A program made the position numbers and the translations under genes. Below are positions 9,381 through 16,612 of a stretch of 20,089 nt of DNA, one piece after another (position 1 is the first letter of the stretch; every line of letters starts with the position of its first letter). This DNA is from Ophiothrix spiculata (lineage: Eukaryota > Echinodermata > Ophiuroidea > Amphilepidida > Ophiotrichidae), in the NCBI GenBank assembly GCA_000969725.1, contig JXSR01S044252.1; one strand, 5' to 3'. The notes below the pieces were generated by a model that saw nothing but the letters and a program-made list of their open reading frames with translations, searched no databases and was not told the origin of the DNA.

Positions 9381-9574
9381 GTAAGTACTTCAGTGTCAAT
9401 TGGCTGTGAATCGATATTTCTGCTTTTATAAACCCCAGTTTATTTGATGAAGATTTACCACCTTTTTTGTGTTAAAAACTTTATTTGTCTTAGTGTATTT
9501 TTGTATTATTCTGTTTTGCTATGTTTTTGTTTTTGAATTGGATGGACATGGTCTAATATAAGAACAACCTTCAG

Positions 9575-9700
9575 AAGGACAAGAGTGCGGCGGTGTGTGA
9601 GAACTCCCGGGGCGGTCCACTTGACCGAGACATGACAGCATCATCTACTGATCACAGCATTAAAAGTCATTTTTGTGGGGACCCAGCATTACAAACATAG
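9575..9700 (+). CDS. Candidate terminal exon, unknown product
   Basis: An acceptor-like CTTCAG ends at 9574, with a TCTAAT branch-point-like site about 20 bases before it. Then come 41 open codons and a stop at 9698-9700. The peptide begins KDKSAAVCENSRGGPLDRD and continues with S, T and H residues. Codons are GC-rich at the start, unlike the surroundings. AATAAA at 9744-9749, 44 bases after the stop, is well placed for polyadenylation. This is the best-formed gene end in the window. No family is recognised. The pyrimidine tract before the acceptor is weak, so the call stays tentative. Confidence 0.35.
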   Translation, partial: KDKSAAVCENSRGGPLDRDMTASSTDHSIKSHFCGDPALQT

Positions 9701-9743
9701 GTTATATGGCCTTGTTTTTTGCCTTTAGATGGATTTTTTGAAG

Positions 9744-9749
9744 AATAAA
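9744..9749 (+). promoter_or_regulatory. Candidate polyadenylation signal
   Basis: A canonical AATAAA follows the candidate terminal exon by 44 bases. AATAAA is common in AT-rich DNA, so it only supports the exon call and does not prove it. Confidence 0.3.
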
Positions 9750-9754
9750 AGAAA

Positions 9755-10205
9755 TGAAAAATTAAAGATAATTCTATCCTGATTTGAAGCATGTAACTGT
9801 TTTAGCAATACTGCCCTCGTGCGATGCATGGAAACTTAATTGATTGATAAATTTTTAATTAGGTTCATTCTAATTTCTATTACATCTTTAAGTAATCTCA
9901 ATAGTATCCTTAGTATTGGAATGTTATAAAAAAGCATCTCTCTTGGGTTTCAATCCTAGACCTCTTGCATTACCTCACTTTTAAAAAAAATGCCAAAAAT
10001 AGGTCAACAAAGATCAAAAATCATGATTTTGGCAAAAATTACAATTTTTGAGCTATCTTGGGTATATTTTCACAAAAATTAAGATAAAATCAAAATATTT
10101 GAGAAACCTTTCCCAGACATTTATATCTAAAATCCAAAAGCAAAAAACTTCAAAATGTTATTTAGTTAGGCTTTCCAGAAAATAATTTTGAAAGTAAAAC
10201 ATACA
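9755..10205. other. AT-rich spacer
   Basis: There are many short A and T runs and no gene or long repeat that I can see. Confidence 0.5.
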
Positions 10206-10912
10206 GGTCCGAATTCTCGAATGATGTTTAACACTAATCAGCGTTTAAATCACGATTTAACGATGGTTAAAATAAACGTAATTCTCAAAGAGTAACTAAA
10301 TATAATCATCGTTTAAATTCTAACCACGTGTCTTTAAACATCTCTAAAATGCGTTTAAAACTACACTAGGTCAGGGGGTAGTTTAAGGTGTGTTTAAATT
10401 ATATTTCCATCATGTGTCCGACAACTGTTTTTGTTGTTTTAAGCTGTACAAATGTAATAATACTAATGAAGAATGCTTGAAAATTATAATATGATGGCAT
10501 CGACATGACAATGACAAACAAATCACTCAAAATATGTGCTTCTTGATCAAATATACCTTGAATTTTCATTGTAAACATATGGTAACTGTGTTCGTGCTAT
10601 TATAGCGTAGGTCTATCTTCACGTATTCAATACACAGGCATTACTTGATAAAATAATACAAGCCGTGTAACTGATGAAGCGAATAAATCTTTATTGACTA
10701 GGGACCTTCTACTAATACAAATACTTTTAGGTCACTAGTGCATATCTTTTGCGTGCATAGTTCAGTGGATGATATTTGTAAGTTTTAAATGTTGTTGTTT
10801 ACTAGACGCACTGTTTAAATATATACAAAGCGTTTAGTTAAAATCAGATTTTAACTAATTGCATTTTAGGTGTAACCAACGTTTAGCTAAACATCGTTCG
10901 AGAATACAGCCC
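10206..10912. mobile_element. ~707 bp MITE with TATTCTCGAA termini
   Basis: The left end, GGTCCGAATTCTCGAATGAT followed by GTTTA, matches the reverse complement of the right end (10888-10912, GGGCTGTATTCTCGAACGAT then GTTTA) at about 20 of the inner 24 positions. Inside the left half are many short variants of CGTTTAAA in both orientations (about 10240-10400), a typical subterminal repeat pattern where a transposase could bind. There is no transposase frame. The exact target duplication could not be fixed, so the superfamily is left open. Confidence 0.7.
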
Positions 10913-11073
10913 ATCGTTTTTGCCACTTTTTACAAGGTTTTTATTACCATCATTAAGCATGACAGGTTTTTTTTTCTAAAAGTAAACTTCTAAAAATGTA
11001 TACTTTCTATTTATACAATTAGTTTGAGAATTAGTGTTCATACGCTGTTTATGTCAGTTTTGGGTCTACCCCA

Positions 11074-11415
11074 GCCTAAAAAAGTTGTTGACTTGCCCTT
11101 TAATGGTGAAATTGATGGTCGGTCGGATCTTTTTTTCTTCTTGAAAATGGACACCAAAAAACTGAACAAAATAGTTTCTATAAATACTTTTATCGTTTTG
11201 TGCTTTAATTATTCAAAATATATGCTTGTTCCATGCTAATATATAAAATTCTGAGAATATTGTTGTAAATTCAACCCAAATATCATGATATTTTTACCAA
11301 ATACACTGTTAAGTTAGGCAAAAGTTCACCCCAAAAAATAAAACAATTAAAAAGAGACCCTAAATTTTGCAAATTTTGGGTCGGTTGCAAAGGGCAAGCC
11401 AACAATTTTTTAGGC
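11074..11415. mobile_element. 342 bp foldback element
   Basis: The arm at 11074-11101 (GCCTAAAAAAGTTGTTGACT then TGCCCTTT) matches the reverse complement of 11389-11415 with one indel and one substitution. GGTCGG repeats lie just inside the arms (11117-11125 and 11379-11384). The open frame at 11024-11239 crosses the left arm and is not taken as coding. This has the look of a small non-autonomous element; a perfect 16 bp palindrome (AAATATCATGATATTT, 11278-11293) sits within it. Confidence 0.72.
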
Positions 11416-11438
11416 TTTATGATGACTAAAAAGGTCAG

Positions 11439-11663
11439 GTGAATACTGCCAATGATAACTATAGCAATTTTTACCACAAACAATTTTTTCGTTGGCTGAT
11501 TCTTTCCAAATATTTGTTCGATACTATACCAAAATATTTGCAAAGTTTTACTTCCGAACTTAATTGTACGTCAACTTTGAACCAAGAATACATATCAGAA
11601 GCTGTTTATAGAGCAGATATCAAAATTGCGAAAATGAAATCTGATGCGCTATCGTCAATCTGA
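11439..11663 (+). CDS. Weak open frame, unknown
   Basis: A 74-codon frame whose last third (EAVYRADIKIAKMKSDALSS) is helix-like and charged. It begins just after the foldback element and ends with TGA at 11661. No splice sites, polyadenylation signal or family were recognised. It may be chance. Confidence 0.15.
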   Translation: MNTANDNYSNFYHKQFFRWLILSKYLFDTIPKYLQSFTSELNCTSTLNQEYISEAVYRADIKIAKMKSDALSSI

Positions 11664-12025
11664 ACCGTTCTTGACTTATGACTCCAAGACTAAGAAAATC
11701 ATTCCAATTTTAGAACAATAATGTTGTGGCATTTGGCATAACAAAAGTTTCATTTTTCCATGCAATGCACTCGTAACATGTCAATCTCTAAAACGTTAAC
11801 CCATCACTTAAATGCCTTTATTTGAATCGAATTCAGATTATTATTATGTCTCCCTCGGCGATGACATAGTCTGTGTTTGTTAAATCGACAAAAAATATCG
11901 TTCGGGGACACGACAAGATAATTTGTGTAATAGGGAATTGTACCGTTACCCTCGTGGGTTTGAGTATGTGAGCCCTGTGGGGATGTCTAAAGTGTTTTGC
12001 AAGATTGTCTTCTTGCTGTGTGTAG
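11664..12025. other. Spacer, possibly intronic
   Basis: No gene is evident. GC content rises from about 11850. The end, TTGTCTTCTTGCTGTGTGTAG, has the pyrimidine tract and AG of a splice acceptor. Confidence 0.35.
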
Positions 12026-12178
12026 GGTACTTGGAGTTGATGATGTCGCCCCTTACAGACAGCCGTATGCCCTAGTCTCGCAATCCCATGCTATTCCCGA
12101 TGTTTTCAGTGTCAACACAGGCTCTCGTTTCCGAACTGTTGACTATGTTGATCTTTGGTTGCTCTTGTTCAGTCTCAG
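12026..12178 (+). CDS. Candidate internal exon, 153 bp, unknown product
   Basis: The segment lies between an acceptor (pyrimidine-rich, ending GTGTGTAG at 12025) and a good donor (TCTCAG|GTAACA at 12178/12179). It is 153 bp, so splicing in or out keeps frame. Read with one leading base it is open throughout, encoding GVDDVAPYRQPYALVSQSHA, then IPDVFSVNTGSRF and a VDYVDLWLLLF end; the next codon after the donor is a stop. Codon third positions are GC-richer than the flanks. I do not recognise the protein. It could be an exon of a gene whose introns fill this region, or a relic carried in a repeat. Confidence 0.35.
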
Positions 12179-12208
12179 GTAACAGTATATATTGAGAGGG
12201 AAAACTGA

Positions 12209-12735
12209 AATGCATGCTGGGTAAGTACTCAGATTTTCAAAGAAAAAAATGTTTGGATTTTAATATTTCTTTCAAATTCCCAAAACATCCTTAATATGAA
12301 TTATTTAATTCTCTCATCAAAGAATATAGTTCCATCGTGAACTGAAAACAAACCTTTTTAAAATGAAAAATAGTTATTAAATGTCAAACTTTATATTTTT
12401 GGTAACTTATATAGCAATGTTTCAAAGAAAAAAAGTTGTTGATTTTTCAAATTTTGAAAACATCCTGAGTATTAATAGTATTTCACCGAAAATGCTTGAT
12501 TAAGAACTTTAAAACGAACTTTTTTGAATTGAAAAATACTTCTGGAATATTTCCAGGAAAAAAGTTTGAATTTAATTTCCTTCAACTTTTAAGAACATCT
12601 GAAAATCATTATTAAATCCCCTAGTTAAAGAATAAATATAAAGAACTTGAAATACAATATTTTGAAATGAAAAATGATTCTTACTCATCCAACTATAGTA
12701 TTTTTGGTAATTACTAAATATTTTAATTTAATGTA
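12209..12735 (+). repeat. ~175 bp tandem repeat array, diverged
   Basis: Units carry, in order, GAAAAAAGTTTG, AATATTTCTTTCAAATTT, AAAACATCCT, a TATTATTAAATTCCCTC-like block, AAGAACTTGAAAA, TTTTTGAAATGAAAAATGATT, CTATATTTTTGGTAACT and a CAATATTTCC-like end. The AAAACATCC mark falls at 12282, 12457 and, degraded, 12592. Another unit lies at 13565-13757 (mark at 13747) and a fragment at 14163-14240. The array opens with AATGCATGCTGGGTAAGTAC (12209-12228), repeated at 14163. The copies were separated by later insertions. There is no coding potential. Confidence 0.75.
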
Positions 12736-12793
12736 TCCACTCGTCCAATTCAACTAGTGATTTTCTGAATGTATATCACCTTTAAGGCAAAAT

Positions 12794-13054
12794 CATACTC
12801 GGCCTCCAAACAAAATTTTTCCTACCAAACATTTGGTCGTGACGTCACCAAATATTTGCCATCAAACTTAAAGTATGAACGGGTAGCAAACATTTTGTCC
12901 AATGTATATGGCAATTTAATAGCATGTGCAATCTAGCGCAAAATTTTATTTGGTCTCAACTCGGTGTTGACGTTATTTTGTTTGGGGTCACTCGTCATTT
13001 TGACGTCACAACCAAATGTTTGGTAGCGAAAAATTTGTTTGGAGGCCGAGTATG
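12794..13054. mobile_element. 261 bp foldback element with TGACGTCA in its arms
   Basis: The arm at 12794-12847 (starting CATACTCGGCCTCCAAACAA) matches the reverse complement of 13000-13054 over about 54 bp with few differences. The inner end of each arm is the palindrome TGACGTCA (12840-12847 and 13000-13007), the classical cAMP-response element. The interior is short and non-coding, with further CAAAC and TGACGT-like pieces (for example 12967). It sits between units of the ~175 bp repeat. It is a non-autonomous element of unknown superfamily; any regulatory role is inference. Confidence 0.82.
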
Positions 13055-13564
13055 TTTTCGGCTTCACTGTTGAGTTATTTTATCCAAGCGTACCAAAGCT
13101 GGTGAAAGCAATACTATAAGATTTTGACCAGAAATGGTTTAGAGTAAATACAGCCTAAAATGAAGGAATGTGACCATCTAAACGTGTTTCAAGTGTATTT
13201 TGTCAAAAACTTGTTTTGTCCCAGAAATACAGATAGCAAGCACATGGCATGTTTTCCTATACTAATGCACTTGGAATTAAATTTGGGATCCTGAATTTAA
13301 TTCAACAAATGGCCATAACAGAGCAGTAAACATATTTAAGCCAAATCATTTGGAGGGTATTCAAATCTACCAAAAGCAAACCCAATAAGCTAAAAAAATC
13401 ATGGATGATAGGGGCGCTTCATTTTAACACTTTATAGTATTGCTTTATAATACTTTAATTAATGTCCCTGCCATTGCGTATGATGAATTGTCAACTTTCT
13501 GGAAGTGTGTGTATTTATTAATTTTATGTGTTTTTTGGATGAAAAATAATTGAATTGAAAGAGT
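13055..13564. other. AT-rich spacer
   Basis: No gene, RNA or repeat is recognised. A minus-strand open frame at 13459-13740 falls largely in the repeat unit that follows and is rejected. Confidence 0.5.
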
Positions 13565-13757
13565 GAATATGGTAAGTACTTATTTGAATTTGCATATGAA
13601 ATTCCCTCATCAAAAATATATTTTATCAAGAACTTGAAAATACTTTTTTGAAATGAAAAATGATTCTCACTTGTCCAACTATTATATTTTTGTAGCTGCT
13701 CAATATTTCCAAGAAATGTTGATTTAAATATTTCTTTCAAATTTGTAAAACATCCTG
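13565..13757 (+). repeat. Separated unit of the ~175 bp repeat
   Basis: The blocks CCCTCATCAAA, CAAGAACTTGAAAATA, TTTTTTGAAATGAAAAATGA, TTGTCCAACTATTATATTTT, AATATTTCTTTCAAATTTG and AAAACATCCTGGA follow the order seen at 12209-12735. GGTAAGTACTTATTTG at its start resembles the GGTAAGTACTCAGATTT start of that array. Confidence 0.72.
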
Positions 13758-13758
13758 G

Positions 13759-13798
13759 ATTGGCAATGAGGAGAAGGGAAAATGGGTGTTAAATGCAT
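13759..13798 (-). repeat. 40 bp inverted repeat, left copy
   Basis: This 40 bp segment, from ATTGGCAATGAGGAGAAGGG to GTTAAATGCAT, is present as its reverse complement at 16003-16042 with one mismatch. The high identity contrasts with the worn repeats around it. It directly adjoins the TA-flanked MITE that starts at 13802. Confidence 0.9.
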
Positions 13799-13801
13799 TT
13801 A

Positions 13802-14141
13802 GATTTACAGGAAAGATACCAGGCTTTGTATACTAGCCCGAGTAATGGCGTCGTCAGTCATGGAGCTCAAATTTTAGGTATTCAGGTCCACTCGGTTCCC
13901 GCCAAAATCAACTTTGAGTGCGGAGACTTGGTTACACGTAGAGAAAACCTGCGCAAAAAATACTTTCTGCGAATGAAAAACTAACCTGCACGCAAAGCGT
14001 GCGTGCGTGTTTCAATATTTCTGCATTATGACAAGATGCCATGCAACATCGGCAAGCTATCAGCAAAAACCCAAATACCCCCAATTTTGTCTCCATGCCG
14101 GAATAAAAATGGTGACGTGCCTTGTATCTCCCCTGTAAATC
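13802..14141. mobile_element. 340 bp TA-flanked MITE
   Basis: The ends GATTTACAGGAAAGATACCA (from 13802) and, inverted, GATTTACAGGGGAGATACAA (ending at 14141) agree at 17 of 20 positions, and a following GGC also matches. TA at 13800-13801 and 14142-14143 flanks them. The 63-codon frame at 13793-13984 starts outside and ends inside the element and is rejected as coding. GC content is higher than in the surroundings, and a GCACGC-AAA-GCGTGC hairpin lies at about 13988-14002. It is consistent with a non-autonomous Tc1/mariner-like element. Confidence 0.78.
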
Positions 14142-14162
14142 TATGGTAAAGAGGGCAAAGGC

Positions 14163-14240
14163 AATGCATGCTGGGTAACTACTTTATTCCTCAAATAAAA
14201 AGTGTGCAGTTCTTAATATTTCTTTAAAATGTCAAATAAA
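14163..14240 (+). repeat. Fragment of the ~175 bp repeat start
   Basis: AATGCATGCTGGGTAACTAC (14163-14182) matches 12209-12228 at 19 of 20 positions. A GAGGG-AAA-GG-like string precedes both, and TTAATATTTCTTTMAAATT follows after a similar gap. Confidence 0.72.
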
Positions 14241-14289
14241 GATCAATGTATTCAAATTGTGAACAAGTCTGATAAAGAAGGGTATTGGA

Positions 14290-14412
14290 AGAAGATAAGC
14301 TTATCATGTCACATGACGCTAGCCTTTCTGGGTCAGGTCACATGACATCTTCAGTTCGCTGATAACATCGAAGACCAGTGGATGCTGGTCGTAGGCCACC
14401 AAGTGCCCACAT
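14290..14412 (+). other. GC-richer exon-like patch with strong splice donor
   Basis: Features are a perfect 12 bp palindrome GATAAGCTTATC (near 14293), two copies of TCACATGAC 26 bp apart, a small GACCAG..CTGGTC hairpin, and a near-ideal donor CCCACAT|GTAAGTCG at 14412/14413. No long frame is open, so if it is an exon it would be non-coding or 5' untranslated. It may instead be repeat-derived. Confidence 0.25.
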
Positions 14413-14414
14413 GT

Positions 14415-14690
14415 AAGTCGTGAGATTTCGGTTTAAAATATTTCTTTTATCTTTATTTAAAGTCTGATAATTCTAAATGATTTCTTTGTTATTATTTGAA
14501 GATTTTCGTCTAAGAAAACCCAGAGCCACAGTCTCAAGATAAAAAACCAAAGTCCGTAAAGAAGATTGGTCGCTTCTGAAGTGGATAAACATAGCCCACT
14601 GAGTAGGGAAATATCCTGCAAAGTAGAGCAGATTAAGAAGATACAAAAAGCACTGTCAATTTAGTAATTGGTGGTAAAAGGCGCATAGAG
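14415..14690. other. Spacer, possibly intronic
   Basis: No gene or repeat is recognised. If the donor at 14412 were used, this would be the start of an intron. Confidence 0.3.
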
Positions 14691-14703
14691 TGTCAATGAA
14701 AAC

Positions 14704-14814
14704 ATGGCGCAAATTGACCACTCGTTGAGAGCGGTACGTAGTGAAACTACTTTTATTGGTATAGAGGCACTCAGGGATGTTGCCAGAGATGTTAGTCAGG
14801 AGCAGGCGGCATAG
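14704..14814 (+). CDS. Small open frame at the edge of the duplicated block, unknown
   Basis: ATG at 14704 opens 36 codons: MAQIDHSLRAVRSETTFIGI followed by EALRDVARDVSQEQAA and a stop. The second half is a likely amphipathic helix and composition is unlike the AT-rich neighbours. The last codons overlap the GGCGGCATAGGAC mark of part C. An in-frame stop lies just upstream of the ATG, at about 14685. It may be a relic of a longer gene, a true micro-ORF or chance. The left copy does not preserve this frame, which argues against function. Confidence 0.25.
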   Translation: MAQIDHSLRAVRSETTFIGIEALRDVARDVSQEQAA

Positions 14815-14848
14815 GACTCGATAAATAGCATCCACTAGATTTAGGGAC
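14803..14848 (+). repeat. Inverted duplication, right copy, part C
   Basis: The segment matches the minus strand of 8290-8351, sharing CAGGCGGCATAGGAC and the AT-rich bases ending in a TTTAGG-like string. The mark GGCGGCATAGGAC is at 14805-14817. Part D follows about 120 bp on, matching the B-A order of the left copy. Confidence 0.68.
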
Positions 14849-14964
14849 AGGTCTAATTTAGGGTTCGATTTACATGTATTTCTATTGGGTCACGTGACTC
14901 ACGTATTGAAGAAAATATACAAAGATCATATTTTTACCTCAAAAAATTACATAAGTGTTCTTAT

Positions 14965-15217
14965 AGTAATCATAATAATTATGTTTTTCTAAATCCGCTG
15001 GGGTTCACGTGTGAACCCTACTTTTTATAGATGTTATCATATTTTTTACCGTTTACAAAGATAATTTTAGTGATCATCCTGGAAGTTGTATTTTTCCACG
15101 AATCCCAACGGCATTACGCCAGAGGCGGTATAGGACATGACGCAACCAGGGAATCGGCTACGATACCAGCTGATACCGTCTGGCAACCAATAACATTTGC
15201 CACGGCCACCCTCCTCT
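14965..15217 (+). repeat. Inverted duplication, right copy, part D
   Basis: The segment matches the minus strand of 7089-7340 over about 250 bp. It contains CTAAATCCGCT, the near-palindrome at 15000-15019, GGCGGTATAGGAC (15124-15136) and TTGCCACGGCCACC (15197-15210). Open frames exist on both strands (15031-15231 plus; 15067-15399 minus), but neither is maintained in the left copy. The bases beyond 15217 no longer match the left side, so the duplication ends there. Confidence 0.85.
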
Positions 15218-15250
15218 GGTTGGGGGTTTAATTCTGAGACCATCAGGGGT

Positions 15251-15384
15251 GCACCATTAGATTTCCAGTGGGAGCAGGAAGTTTTTTGAAAAAAAATTCC
15301 CCCTCCACAGGTAGGAAAAAAAAAAATTCCCCCTGAACATGGAATAGGCAGAAAAACAGTAATTTCCAAGGAATCTAATGGTGC
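15251..15384. mobile_element. 134 bp foldback element
   Basis: GCACCATTAGATTTCC (15251-15266) is repeated inverted as GGAATCTAATGGTGC (15370-15384) with one base missing. Between the arms, AAAAAAATTCCCCCT occurs twice (near 15290 and 15320). There is no coding potential. It is a very short non-autonomous element of unknown class, placed just outside the inverted duplication. Confidence 0.65.
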
Positions 15385-15439
15385 ATAACTAATGATCAAA
15401 ATGAACTAGAATATCAGCCTAGACAAATCTCACCTGTCA

Positions 15440-15780
15440 GTGATGCCTGTGAAGAAGTCCAGGGGGTGGGGTGCTTGCATTGACAAGGTATATGGTGACG
15501 TGCCTGTTTGGGTGGTTTTCACAGGTTTAGTATAGCGATGGGGTGGTTTTTGTCACAGATGAATGAACCCAATTTTTAAATTTTGGGTGTATTTTGAGAA
15601 ATTTGCTAAAAAAGCACCCAATTTGAGTACTATCTGGTTGCTTTTTGGGGGGGTCAAAATTGGTATACTGATGGGTGGCCTTTTGGGTCAGAAAATAGGT
15701 GTAGAGATGGGTTATATTGTAAAAGTCTGGCAGGCATGTCCTTGCACAAAATTTTCAATTTTTTAAAGAAAATACCCCAC
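15440..15780 (+). repeat. GATGGG-rich repeat-like block
   Basis: GT-rich sequence with the recurring motif GGTRTANNGATGGG (near 15529-15543, 15662-15675 and 15698-15711) and several TTTTGGGT-like strings. ATGGTGACGTGCCT at 15493 also occurs at 14109, inside the TA-flanked MITE. The 67-codon frame at 15563-15766 is the translation of this repetitive DNA and is not accepted as a gene. It resembles the body of an old dispersed element whose ends I cannot see. Confidence 0.4.
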
Positions 15781-15828
15781 CCCTCTGCGGAAAGAGTTAT
15801 AATCCTTTAACTTATTTTAAAAACAGCA

Positions 15829-15893
15829 TCTTCTTCTTTTCCCTTTCCCTTCTTTCTTACTCCTTTCTCTTTTTTCTGCCCTTCTCCTTTTTT
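15829..15893 (+). repeat. 65-base polypyrimidine tract
   Basis: Only two purines occur in 65 bases of mixed C and T. A second pyrimidine run follows at about 15930-15950. Such tracts can form triplex DNA or serve as splicing pyrimidine tracts, but no exon is seen just downstream. Confidence 0.7.
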
Positions 15894-16002
15894 GTTGAAA
15901 ATTTAGGAGGTTCAGATTTGTCCGAATCTTTCCCCCCCTTCCTCAGCTATGTGCTTGGGTGCTGTTCCATCAACACATCTCAAAAAATCTACTCACGAAA
16001 AT

Positions 16003-16042
16003 ATGCATTTAACACCCATTTTCCCTTCTCCTCGTTGCCAAT
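16003..16042 (+). repeat. 40 bp inverted repeat, right copy
   Basis: The segment is the reverse complement of 13759-13798 at 39 of 40 positions. It sits in otherwise unremarkable AT-rich DNA, with no MITE next to it on this side. Confidence 0.9.
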
Positions 16043-16044
16043 TT

Positions 16045-16605
16045 TCCTGTTTTATAGTGAATAACTTCTGAATTTTTCCTGATTATTCTCTAAATAACTT
16101 CATGATTTTGTCTCAATTTCACCATCATGATATGCATAATATGCCAATAAGAAGTGTTGATGATATTCAAGAGCCAACAGACGAATCCTGGGGTGGGTAC
16201 TCAGTGGAAAGGTGGGTGTACGTGAACAGACATGTGATCAAGAACTGTTGTAATTTTGCCCTCCCAGGCTAACCAAGACCCCTCAAAATTTTGAAAAATG
16301 GTTTATATATCAATTGCATATGGTAATTTTTTTTTGACCAATTTTTTTTTTTTTGACGTTTTACCTATAGGTCACCAAAATGGGCTTTTAAAGTGCAATT
16401 TACAATGTATGTGACTGATTACTGTTGTTCAAGTAAAGGCAGTTTCTGAATGGGTAGAATTTTTTTTTTGCTTCCTTATTATTACATAATCGAGTAGTAT
16501 TCAAAATCTGTGGTCGCACGTCTATACCCAACAAAAATCTGAGTACCCCTAGGAGTCGAATACTAGTGAATTTCGCGGAGTCGCTAATAAAAAGTAAATA
16601 AAAAT
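16045..16605. other. AT-rich spacer
   Basis: Long T runs (16328-16336 and 16345-16356) and no supported gene. A 69-codon minus-strand frame at 16400-16609 shows no domain and is not accepted. Confidence 0.45.
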
Positions 16606-16612
16606 CCATTTT

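Noticed and set aside
13793-13984. A 63-codon frame as a gene
   Set aside because: It starts outside and ends inside the TA-flanked MITE.
14704-14814. The helix-like peptide as a remnant of a large virus-like (Polinton-type) transposon
   Set aside because: The likeness is a general G-x-E-A-L-R pattern of a few residues, and no polymerase, integrase or other hallmark gene lies between the inverted blocks.
7089-15217. The inverted blocks as proven ends of one 8 kb transposon
   Set aside because: No matching target duplication is visible at the outer edges, and the space between holds several unrelated small elements and no transposase. It is kept as a hypothesis only.
15067-15399. A 110-codon minus-strand frame as a gene
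   Set aside because: It runs through the foldback element at 15251-15384 and the duplicated block, and the other copy of the block (7089-7340) breaks the frame with an indel that is not a multiple of three.
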